Shown here one piece after another: positions 15,519 to 21,997 of a stretch of DNA of 21,997 nt. The notes beneath the pieces are model-generated. The model was not told the DNA's origin. It ran no database searches and saw nothing but the letters and a program-made list of their open reading frames with translations. The first letter of the stretch is position 1. Every line of letters begins with the position of its first letter. This DNA is from Bacteroidota bacterium (lineage in GTDB: Bacteria > Bacteroidota > Bacteroidia > Bacteroidales > Bacteroidaceae): positions 1 to 21,997 of the forward strand of contig JAEXAJ010000114.1 of NCBI GenBank assembly GCA_023458215.1, written 5' to 3'. The position numbers and the translations under genes are program-made.

Positions 15519-18109
15519 TTCTTGAATATCAATCCGTTGTCGGCTGTATTAGCATCCACTATAATAGGTTTGCTGCGATCTACTTCTTGAGCCAATAGCT
15601 TTTTCGACAAGTCGTTCAGTAAATAATGCTGGATGGCACGTTTTACCGGACGGGCACCAAATTCCGGATCATAACCGGTATTGGCAAGAAAATCTATAGC
15701 TGCATCGGTCAATATCAATTCTACGCCATTGTTGAGAAGCATTTTTTGTACGCTCTTGATTTGAAGAACGACTATTTGCTTGATTTCTTTTTCAGTCAAT
15801 GGTAAGAACATGATGGTTTCGTCAATACGATTCAAGAACTCAGGACGGATGGTCTTCTTTAACATGTTCATTACTTCTTTCTTGGTTTCCTCGATTACTG
15901 CTTCCTTGTTGGAGTTGTTTAATTTCTCCATTTGGCTTTGAATGTAAGCACTGCCCATATTAGAAGTCATGATGATGATAGTATTCTTGAAGTTTACCGT
16001 ACGGCCTTTGTTGTCTGTAAGTCGTCCGTCATCAAGCACTTGCAATAGGATGTTGAATACATCCGGATGTGCCTTCTCTATTTCATCGAACAAAACAACC
16101 GAGTAAGGTTTGCGTCGTACGGCTTCCGTCAATTGTCCACCTTCATCGTAACCGACATATCCCGGAGGAGCTCCTACCAATCGCGAAACGCTGTGCTTCT
16201 CCTGGTACTCACTCATATCGATACGGGTCATCATCGTTTCATCATCAAAGAGGAATTCGGCCAAAGCTTTGGCAAGCTCCGTTTTACCTACGCCGGTTGT
16301 ACCCAGGAATAGGAACGAACCTATAGGACGCTTCGGATCTTGCAATCCGGCACGACTGCGGCGAACTGCGTCGGAAACAGCTTCGATAGCTTCATCCTGT
16401 CCAATTACGCGTTGGTGCAACTCATCTTCCAGATGTAGCAACTTTTCCTTTTCGCTTTGTAGCATTTTGCTGACCGGTATCCCGGTCCAGCGAGATACAA
16501 CATCGGCAATATCCTCAGCATCTACCTCTTCCTTAATCATGGCTTTGTCACCTTGCATCTTGTGCAACTTCTGCTGGGTCTCTTCAATTTCTTGATTTAG
16601 CTGCTGTAGTTTGCCATAACGTATTTCGGCTACTCTGCCATAATCACCTTCGCGTTCAGCTTTCTCTGCTTCAAATTTCAGGTTCTCAATCTCTATTTTA
16701 TTCTGTTGAATTTTGTTGACTAGAGTTTTCTCGCTTTCCCATTTGGCTTTGTAAGATTTCTCCTGCTCTTTCAATTCGGCAAGTTCTTTACCGATTTGCT
16801 CTAGTTTTGGTTTATCGTTTTCGCGTTTGATAGCTTCACGCTCAATCTCCAACTGCTTGATCTTACGAGTGATTTCGTCTAATTCTTCCGGTACGGAATC
16901 TACTTCCATACGAAGCTTGGCAGCAGCTTCATCCATAAGGTCAATAGCCTTGTCAGGAAGGAAACGGTCGGTAATGTAACGGTTACTGAGTTCCACGGCG
17001 GCTATGATGGCATCATCTTTAATCCGCACATGGTGGTGATTTTCGTAACGTTCTTTCAAACCACGCAAGATAGAAATAGTACTAAGGGTATCAGGTTCGT
17101 TCACCAATACTATCTGGAAGCGACGTTCTAAAGCTTTATCTTTTTCAAAATACTTTTGATATTCATCCAAAGTAGTAGCACCGATACTCCTCAGTTCGCC
17201 GCGTGCTAAAGCCGGTTTCAGAATGTTGGCAGCATCCATGGCACCTTCGCCTTTGCCGGCACCTACCAAAGTGTGAATTTCATCTATAAAGAGAATGATA
17301 TCACCTTCGGATTTCTTTACTTCATTGACAACCGCTTTCAAACGCTCTTCAAATTCGCCTTTGTATTTAGCTCCGGCAACCAAAGCACCCATATCCAATG
17401 AATAAACTTGTTTGTTCTTCAGATTTTCAGGAACGTCACCTCGTAAGATGCGGTGTGCCAGTCCTTCTACAATAGCAGTTTTGCCGGTACCGGGTTCACC
17501 TATTAATATAGGGTTATTTTTGGTGCGGCGGCTCAGTATTTGCAATACCCGACGAATTTCCTCATCGCGTCCGATAACCGGATCCAGTTTCCCGTTACGT
17601 GCGGCTTCGTTCAGGTTTATGGCGTACTTTTCCAATGATTGATAAGTATCTTCGCTTGATTGTGAAGTTACTTTTTCGCCTTTTCGTAGTTCATTGATCG
17701 CTCCGCGTAATTCTTTTTCAGTCATTCCGGCATCTTTCATGATGGTGGAAGCGGTACTCTTAACATTCAGTAATGCCAGCAAGATTGGTTCGAGTGAAAC
17801 AAATTCATCACCCATTTCTTTGGAATATTGCGTGGCTTTTTGCAATACCTCGTTTGCCTCACGGCTCAGATAGGGATCTCCACCCGATACTTTGGGTAAA
17901 GATTCGATTTGTTTGTCTACAACGAGAGCAATTTGCTGACCGTTCATTCCAAGCTTTTGGAAGATGAAGTTGGTGATGTTTTCACCGACTTTCATTACGC
18001 TTTGAAGCAGGTGTACAGGTTCTATGGCTTGTTGCCCACGACCTTGTACCGAGTTAATAGCCTCTTGTACTGCTTCTTGCGCCTTGATGGTAAAATTGTT
18101 AAAGTTCAT
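15515..18109 (-). CDS. clpB: ATP-dependent disaggregase ClpB
   Basis: The 864-residue protein is a full-length ClpB. It has the N-terminal Clp repeat domain (about 1-145) and AAA-1 with Walker A GEPGTGKT (204-211) and Walker B IILFIDE (271-277). The coiled-coil middle domain (about 405-525) distinguishes ClpB from ClpA/ClpC. AAA-2 has GTTGVGKT (603-610), VVLFDE (671-676) and AYIQSQ-type sensor regions. It forms a hexameric ring that, with DnaK, extracts proteins from aggregates; no ClpP-binding IGF/L loop is evident. An unusually good Shine-Dalgarno, GAAAGGAG (18125-18118), lies 8 nt before the ATG. The upstream ATCTTTTG is one mismatch from a -7 box. I see no CIRCE operator. The stop codon is inside a palindromic array. 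Confidence 0.98.
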   Translation of the reverse strand: MNFNNFTIKAQEAVQEAINSVQGRGQQAIEPVHLLQSVMKVGENITNFIFQKLGMNGQQIALVVDKQIESLPKVSGGDPYLSREANEVLQKATQYSKEMGDEFVSLEPILLALLNVKSTASTIMKDAGMTEKELRGAINELRKGEKVTSQSSEDTYQSLEKYAINLNEAARNGKLDPVIGRDEEIRRVLQILSRRTKNNPILIGEPGTGKTAIVEGLAHRILRGDVPENLKNKQVYSLDMGALVAGAKYKGEFEERLKAVVNEVKKSEGDIILFIDEIHTLVGAGKGEGAMDAANILKPALARGELRSIGATTLDEYQKYFEKDKALERRFQIVLVNEPDTLSTISILRGLKERYENHHHVRIKDDAIIAAVELSNRYITDRFLPDKAIDLMDEAAAKLRMEVDSVPEELDEITRKIKQLEIEREAIKRENDKPKLEQIGKELAELKEQEKSYKAKWESEKTLVNKIQQNKIEIENLKFEAEKAEREGDYGRVAEIRYGKLQQLNQEIEETQQKLHKMQGDKAMIKEEVDAEDIADVVSRWTGIPVSKMLQSEKEKLLHLEDELHQRVIGQDEAIEAVSDAVRRSRAGLQDPKRPIGSFLFLGTTGVGKTELAKALAEFLFDDETMMTRIDMSEYQEKHSVSRLVGAPPGYVGYDEGGQLTEAVRRKPYSVVLFDEIEKAHPDVFNILLQVLDDGRLTDNKGRTVNFKNTIIIMTSNMGSAYIQSQMEKLNNSNKEAVIEETKKEVMNMLKKTIRPEFLNRIDETIMFLPLTEKEIKQIVVLQIKSVQKMLLNNGVELILTDAAIDFLANTGYDPEFGARPVKRAIQHYLLNDLSKKLLAQEVDRSKPIIVDANTADNGLIFKN

Positions 18110-18117
18110 ATTTTGTT

Positions 18118-18125
18118 CTCCTTTC
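18118..18125 (-). promoter_or_regulatory. Strong Shine-Dalgarno of clpB
   Basis: GAAAGGAG on the minus strand is 8 nt from the clpB ATG (18109-18107). It is a near-perfect anti-16S match, in contrast with most starts in the window. Confidence 0.6.
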
Positions 18126-18337
18126 TATTTTTATCAGTTTCATAACAATTGGGAAGGCGCAAAAGATTTGCCAATGGCGTATTTCGGACATTTTTTCAGT
18201 TAATCGAAGGAAAATAATGTCAAAATGTCTGATATACTGCCGTTTGATCTTCTATAGTCTATATATAGGCAAAGTGAGATACTTATTTGTGAAACTTTTC
18301 CTATCTTTACACATTGAATATTTAATAGAAAAGCATA

Positions 18338-18934
18338 ATGGAAGATAAAGTTAAGTTTTCGGAAAATGTGATGTTGATTGATGTGGCATTTTTGAATGAA
18401 ATAGTTTATAATATAAAGAAAATTTTGAGTTCCAGAATGAAACGTGACTTGCCTGATATCGATTTTCCCACATGGTTGAGCTATCTTGCGTTAGATGCCG
18501 GCCTAAGAGAAGCTGATAATGAAATACAAGTCTTATTAGTGCATGACGGCGAATCCGGGAATTTGAAATGTTGCTTACCGTCCGATTTAGATCAGTTGAA
18601 TGGTATGGCTTGCCGTACTCCTCTTGGTGAGTTGATGTTTACATCCGTTTCAGTTGCAGGCATTGTATCGTGTGAGCAATTGTATCTTGATTTAATGACT
18701 CTTGCTTTGGATTCCGCTGAAGTAAAGCGTTTGATGATGGTTCCTTACCATCCTGCATATGGTGATAAAGTAGAAGAGACTTTACGTAAGTTCTTCAAAG
18801 GAAAAAATGAAGAAGAATGTAGCAAAGCTATTTATTTTATGCTCGAAAAGCCTTCGGAACCAGTGTTCTGCTTATGTGATTCAATTATCCATTCTTTGGC
18901 GAGATCTTTCGGTATAAAGTCTGACGAATTATAA
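18338..18934 (+). CDS. Bacteroidota-specific protein of unknown function
   Basis: The 198-residue protein has no signal peptide or membrane helix. It shows a mixed alpha/beta composition, with segments such as VMLIDVAFLNEIVYNIKKIL, EIQVLLVHDGESGNLKCCLPSDL and a C-terminal FCLCDSIIHSLARSFGI. The FxxxVMLIDVAFLNE start and overall length recall a family restricted to Bacteroidota (possibly DUF6621, from memory and uncertain). The gene precedes the LysR regulator by only 10 nt, so both are likely one transcript. A TATCTTTA at 18302-18309, one mismatch from the -7 consensus, could drive it. No function can be inferred beyond possible linkage to the LysR/YeiH system. Confidence 0.75.
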   Translation: MEDKVKFSENVMLIDVAFLNEIVYNIKKILSSRMKRDLPDIDFPTWLSYLALDAGLREADNEIQVLLVHDGESGNLKCCLPSDLDQLNGMACRTPLGELMFTSVSVAGIVSCEQLYLDLMTLALDSAEVKRLMMVPYHPAYGDKVEETLRKFFKGKNEEECSKAIYFMLEKPSEPVFCLCDSIIHSLARSFGIKSDEL

Positions 18935-18944
18935 TAAGAAGAAT

Positions 18945-19841
18945 ATGAGTGATTTCCGTTTAAAAGTTTTCCAATCCGTAGCGAAGAATCTCAGCTTTAC
19001 AAAAGCCTCACAGGATTTGTTTGTTAGTCAGCCTGCTATTACTAAGCATATACAGGAACTTGAAACTACCTATCAAACTCGTTTATTCGACCGCCAGGGA
19101 AGTAAGATCTGCCTGACGGAATCGGGAAAGTTGCTGCTAGAGCATTGTGAACGTATATTGGAAGATTATAAACGGCTGGAATATGAAATGCACTTATTGC
19201 ATAATGAGTATACAGGCGAACTGAGATTGGGGGCTAGTACAACGGTTGCCCAATATGTACTGCCTCCCATGCTTGCCAGTTTTATCAGTAAATTTCCTCA
19301 AGTCAGTTTGTCGTTGATGAATGGCAACTCTCGTGAGATAGAAATTGCCTTGCAAGAGCATCGCATTGACTTGGGATTGGTAGAAGGTGTCTTTCGTTTG
19401 CCAAACCTGAAATATACAACTTTCCTTGAAGATGAGTTGGTTACTGTTATTAGAACCGGCAGTAAGTTGTCAGTGGGCGACGAAATTACACCGGATGAAT
19501 TGAAAAAACTGCCTTTAGTGCTCCGCGAAAGAGGTTCGGGTACGTTGGATGTTTTTGAGAGAGCTTTGTTGCAACATAATATAAAGTTATCATCGTTGCA
19601 AGTATTGATGTACCTTGGAAGTACGGAGAGTATAAAACTATTTTTGGAACATACCGACTGTTTAGGTGTTGTCTCTATACGCTCTATAGCACGTGAATTA
19701 TATTCCGGACTATTGCGAGTAGTAGAAATAAAAGGAATGCCTATGCTGCGTGATTTTAGCTTTGCCCAACCTCAAGGTCAAGAGAGTGGCTTGGCGCAAG
19801 TGTTCATGCAATTTGCTGTTCATCATAATCAAAAGTTATAG
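18945..19841 (+). CDS. LysR-family transcriptional regulator (next to yeiH)
   Basis: The 298-residue protein has an N-terminal winged helix-turn-helix (about 1-60) with the family signature SFTKASQDLFVSQPAITKHIQELE. The periplasmic-binding-protein-like effector domain (about 88-290) includes LRLGASTTVAQYVLPPMLASF and LKKLPLVLRERGSGT. This is the CysB/CbbR-like branch to which E. coli YeiE belongs; YeiE controls the neighbouring yeiH in E. coli. Here the gene is co-directional with yeiH, which starts 100 nt downstream with its own promoter, so it is a good candidate regulator of yeiH (inference from context). The effector is unknown; relatives sense small sulfur or carbon metabolites. It follows the unknown gene at 18338 by 10 nt. 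Confidence 0.92.
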   Translation: MSDFRLKVFQSVAKNLSFTKASQDLFVSQPAITKHIQELETTYQTRLFDRQGSKICLTESGKLLLEHCERILEDYKRLEYEMHLLHNEYTGELRLGASTTVAQYVLPPMLASFISKFPQVSLSLMNGNSREIEIALQEHRIDLGLVEGVFRLPNLKYTTFLEDELVTVIRTGSKLSVGDEITPDELKKLPLVLRERGSGTLDVFERALLQHNIKLSSLQVLMYLGSTESIKLFLEHTDCLGVVSIRSIARELYSGLLRVVEIKGMPMLRDFSFAQPQGQESGLAQVFMQFAVHHNQKL

Positions 19842-19857
19842 CGTATAAAAAGAAACG

Positions 19858-19890
19858 ATTGGCATGCGTGAGAAAAGAAGCCTACCTTTG
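19858..19890 (+). promoter_or_regulatory. Promoter for yeiH
   Basis: TACCTTTG (19883-19890) is a perfect -7 box. ATTG at 19858-19861 (one mismatch from TTTG) lies 21 nt upstream. Expected start near 19897, giving a leader of about 45 nt. LysR-type sites would be expected around here, but I did not identify a clear T-N11-A palindrome. Confidence 0.7.
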
Positions 19891-19941
19891 CACCCGGAAA
19901 ACGAAAAATATTAATACGAATAATATATAAAACAAAAAAGT

Positions 19942-20964
19942 ATGGCTTCAAATCAAGTGGTGGAGAAAGGCAATGAGATGTCTTTTCTTCAAAGTAAAAA
20001 CAAAACTATTTATGTTTCTCTTCTCGTCATTATTTCCGTATTCTTGCTTTTAGATTATATTCCCGGTATGCATGCTGTTTCTGCTTGGGTTACCCCACCG
20101 GTAGCATTGTTTCTGGGGTTGGCATTTGCCCTATTATGTGGACAAGCACATCCTAAGTTTAATAAAAGGCTTTCTAAATATCTGTTGCAATATTCTGTAG
20201 TTGGACTAGGTTTCGGTATGAATGTGGAAGCATCATTAGCTTCCGGTAAAGAAGGGATGGAGTTTACCATCATTTCGGTTGTGGGCACTTTGATTATCGG
20301 TTGGTTTATCGGCCGTAAATTATTAAAAGTAGATCGTGATACTTCCTATCTGATTAGTTCCGGAACAGCGATCTGTGGTGGTAGCGCCATTGCGGCAGTC
20401 GGACCTGTTCTGAAAGCAAAAGACAGTGAGATGTCCGTTGCACTGGGTACTATTTTTATTCTGAATGCTATTGCACTGTTTATCTTCCCGATGATTGGTC
20501 ATGCGCTGAATATGAGTCAACATGAATTTGGTACATGGGCTGCTATTGCCATCCATGATACAAGTTCTGTAGTAGGTGCAGGTGCTGCTTACGGTGAAGA
20601 AGCTCTGAAAGTGGCAACTACCATTAAGCTTACGCGTGCTTTGTGGATCATACCTTTAGCCTTTGCCACTTCCTTTATCTTTAAAAGTAAGGGGCAGAAA
20701 ATTAGTATTCCTTGGTTTATCTTCTTCTTTGTGCTGGTAATGATTTTTAATACCTATGTGCTGGATACCACAGAAACCGGAACTCTCATTGGCGCTAATA
20801 TCAATAATTTTGCTCGCAAAACGTTGACTATAACTTTGTTCTTTATTGGTGCGTCTTTATCAAGGGATGTACTGAAAGCAGTGGGCATCAAACCGCTTGT
20901 TCAGGGTATATTGTTATGGGTAGTGATTAGTGTGAGTACATTAGCCTATATCTATTGGTTCTAA
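19942..20964 (+). CDS. yeiH: YeiH family transporter (putative sulfate exporter family, UPF0324)
   Basis: The 340-residue membrane protein has about ten hydrophobic segments. It carries the two conserved signatures of the YeiH/UPF0324 family: GTAICGGSAIAAVGPVLKAK (from residue 141) and IHDTSSVVGAGAAYG (H205 onward). Both lie in the core and probably form the substrate path. The family is annotated as putative sulfate exporters, but the substrate is not settled. An in-frame ATG at residue 13 is possible; I keep the first ATG because it fits the leader length from the promoter at 19883. It is preceded by a LysR regulator. Its stop overlaps the stop of the convergent NusG-like gene by 4 nt, and its likely terminator lies inside that gene. 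Confidence 0.9.
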   Translation: MASNQVVEKGNEMSFLQSKNKTIYVSLLVIISVFLLLDYIPGMHAVSAWVTPPVALFLGLAFALLCGQAHPKFNKRLSKYLLQYSVVGLGFGMNVEASLASGKEGMEFTIISVVGTLIIGWFIGRKLLKVDRDTSYLISSGTAICGGSAIAAVGPVLKAKDSEMSVALGTIFILNAIALFIFPMIGHALNMSQHEFGTWAAIAIHDTSSVVGAGAAYGEEALKVATTIKLTRALWIIPLAFATSFIFKSKGQKISIPWFIFFFVLVMIFNTYVLDTTETGTLIGANINNFARKTLTITLFFIGASLSRDVLKAVGIKPLVQGILLWVVISVSTLAYIYWF

Positions 20965-21248
20965 TATACATTGAGTATATCTTTCAAGTAAAGTATGGGA
21001 TAATTATTTTTCAAAAAATGTAACTCCTCGTCCGAGGCATATATGAATACGCATCTCGCTATTGCCGGGATGCGTATTTCTTTTGTTTTACCGTTCCATT
21101 GGCGCTTCACTGAAGCAAGAGGAAGATATGCTATCATGCCTATATCTTCTAATCTTGCTTTAGTTCTCAGCTCAGCGCGCGGACCAGTTAATATGATATA
21201 CCACGTGTGTGTTTTGTTCAGTTGTTCTTTTATCTGTTGAAAAGCCAT
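20961..21248 (-). CDS. NusG N-terminal-domain-only protein, UpxY-like (short)
   Basis: The 95-residue protein resembles the N-terminal (NGN) domain of NusG paralogs of the UpxY group. It has THTWYIILTGPRAELRTKARLEDIG, then AYLPLASVKRQWNGKTKEIRIPAIARCVFIYAS, matching the WY, YxP and VF strands of the fold. UpxY proteins are antiterminators that let polymerase read through long capsule operons, and normally have about 170-190 residues with a C-terminal KOW domain. Here the frame stops at TAG (20963-20961) soon after the NGN domain, so KOW is missing. This is either a natural NGN-only variant or a truncated gene. It starts 2 nt after the stop of the membrane protein upstream, so the two form an operon. 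No polysaccharide genes are visible downstream; the next DNA is yeiH on the other strand. Confidence 0.7.
   Translation of the reverse strand: MAFQQIKEQLNKTHTWYIILTGPRAELRTKARLEDIGMIAYLPLASVKRQWNGKTKEIRIPAIARCVFIYASDEELHFLKNNYPILYLKDILNVY
21046..21087 (+). terminator. Terminator for yeiH inside the antisense NusG-like gene
   Basis: AATACGCATC (21046-21055) pairs perfectly with GATGCGTATT (21069-21078), with a 13-nt loop. TCTTTTGTTTT follows on the plus strand. It lies 82 nt after the yeiH stop, inside the coding sequence of the leftward NusG-like gene. Confidence 0.7.
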
Positions 21249-21250
21249 GA

Positions 21251-21832
21251 TCAGTACGCTTGTTTTATGATAAAATCGAATGTATTGAAAAATTGTGGCT
21301 GTTTACCGATAGATATAGGTAGAATAATTGTAACGGCTGCTCTATTCCCTTTCCTTATACTTTTTTTATCGTATATCTTTAAGCCGGTTTTGTCCATCTC
21401 TGAAGTGGCGACAGTGAGGGTCTTCTCTATTTCTGTTTGACTCTTTATTATTGATAGGGGAGTGTACGGGTCAAATTTAATTTCCATAGCACGTCCGTTT
21501 ATAATTAATTGTGTATTTGCCCAGTTAACTTGGGCATCATCTGTAGCGGTATTTCTAATGATGATTTTCCAGTTTGTACTATTGGGCTTAAACTTATATA
21601 CTATCTTATCTTTGTTATATTCTAATTTCCCTTTTTGATTTTCATACCATTTGAAAGAAACGCTGCAATCGCTATCTGCATATTGAGCGTATAGTGTGGT
21701 GGGAAATAAGAGTAAAAGAAGAATAACCAGATTATTTTGTCTTTTGTACTTCCGGTAATCACAAAACATCCATATTAAAATAATAAGAATGCTGAGTGGT
21801 ATGGCTATGAGTATAAAAAGAAGTATTGTCAT
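21251..21832 (-). CDS. Membrane-anchored protein of unknown family, operon partner of the NusG-like gene
   Basis: From ATG 21832 the protein has 193 residues. It has a first hydrophobic helix (about 2-22), a short basic loop (DYRKYKRQ), and a second hydrophobic stretch (about 34-46) ending LYAQ. The second stretch resembles a signal-peptidase site. A beta-rich domain of about 140 residues follows (CSVSFKWYENQ, WKIIIRNTATDDAQVNW, AVTIILPISIG), expected to face the periplasm. I do not recognise the family. An upstream ATG at 21883 is excluded because it lies upstream of the expected transcript start from the canonical promoter at 21872-21903. The stop is 2 nt before the NusG-like ATG, so both are co-transcribed and probably coupled. 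Confidence 0.7.
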   Translation of the reverse strand: MTILLFILIAIPLSILIILIWMFCDYRKYKRQNNLVILLLLLFPTTLYAQYADSDCSVSFKWYENQKGKLEYNKDKIVYKFKPNSTNWKIIIRNTATDDAQVNWANTQLIINGRAMEIKFDPYTPLSIIKSQTEIEKTLTVATSEMDKTGLKIYDKKSIRKGNRAAVTIILPISIGKQPQFFNTFDFIIKQAY

Positions 21833-21871
21833 AATAGCAGATATTATTTGTTTACTTATGTGAGTATGCTG

Positions 21872-21903
21872 CAAAGTTATCATAAAATATTTGATAAAAC
21901 AAA
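21872..21903 (-). promoter_or_regulatory. Canonical Bacteroides promoter for the last operon
   Basis: On the minus strand TTTG (21903-21900), a 20-nt spacer, then TAACTTTG (21879-21872) match the consensus exactly. The start near 21865 gives a leader of about 33 nt to ATG 21832. This decides the start codon. Confidence 0.85.
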
Positions 21904-21997
21904 TGAATTATGAATAAAAGAATAACTTTTATCAGATGAATTATTGTTCTATAGTCTTTCAGACTGATTGATTAATTTGTACCTTCATACCAATGGA

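Noticed and set aside
21833..21883. Upstream start for the membrane protein at 21883
   Set aside because: This ATG directly precedes the TAACTTTG -7 box and would not be in the transcript.

Overview
The window looks like a chromosomal segment of a Bacteroides-type member of the Bacteroidota. Three things point this way. Several intergenic regions carry the Bacteroides promoter form TTTG-N19..21-TAnnTTTG. Most starts lack a Shine-Dalgarno sequence. The gene families are typical of the phylum: a PUR-like DUF3276 protein, DUF5606, a long NusB, a UpxY/NusG-like protein and an AAA-ATPase_like/PD-(D/E)XK protein. Most of the content is core housekeeping, with two more accessory-looking ends.

Left part (1-4170): the first 53 bases are the 5' end of a leftward methylmalonyl-CoA epimerase gene. 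About 1.4 kb of AT-rich DNA without a convincing gene follows. It contains a 20-bp inverted repeat enclosing further hairpins (341-464), a weaker palindromic tract (688-800) and two hairpins (1099-1180). A two-gene unit comes next: a large coiled-coil lipoprotein and a small outer-membrane beta-barrel protein, closed by a strong terminator.

Middle part (4200-15350): a rightward AAA-ATPase/PD-(D/E)XK protein and a Kef-type cation:proton antiporter meet a leftward group. In transcript order that group is ribosomal protein L25 (rplY), peptidyl-tRNA hydrolase (pth), an S4-domain Hsp15-like protein and a Gfo/Idh/MocA oxidoreductase. A PUR-like nucleic-acid-binding gene, also leftward, is divergent from a rightward run nusB-yajC-ybbR-like-coaE, followed by a DUF5606 gene with its own promoter. 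The run covers transcription antitermination, the Sec translocon accessory, a YbbR membrane protein and the last step of CoA synthesis.

Right part (15350-21997): clpB (leftward), then a rightward pair of a Bacteroidota-specific unknown and a LysR regulator, next to a YeiH-type transporter with its own promoter. The last two genes are leftward and form a tight operon under a canonical promoter: a membrane-anchored protein of unknown family and a 95-residue NusG-N-terminal-domain-only protein resembling a truncated UpxY. This gene overlaps the end of yeiH, and the yeiH terminator hairpin appears to lie inside it.

The most unusual non-coding observation is a recurring architecture just 3' of stop codons. 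After the S4 gene, after rplY and after clpB there are arrays of short repeated units (8 bp, about 9 bp and 22-24 bp) arranged as inverted symmetry so that each array folds back on itself. The unit sequences are unrelated, but the design and the position relative to genes are shared. All assignments are from reading the sequence; no database search or folding computation was run.
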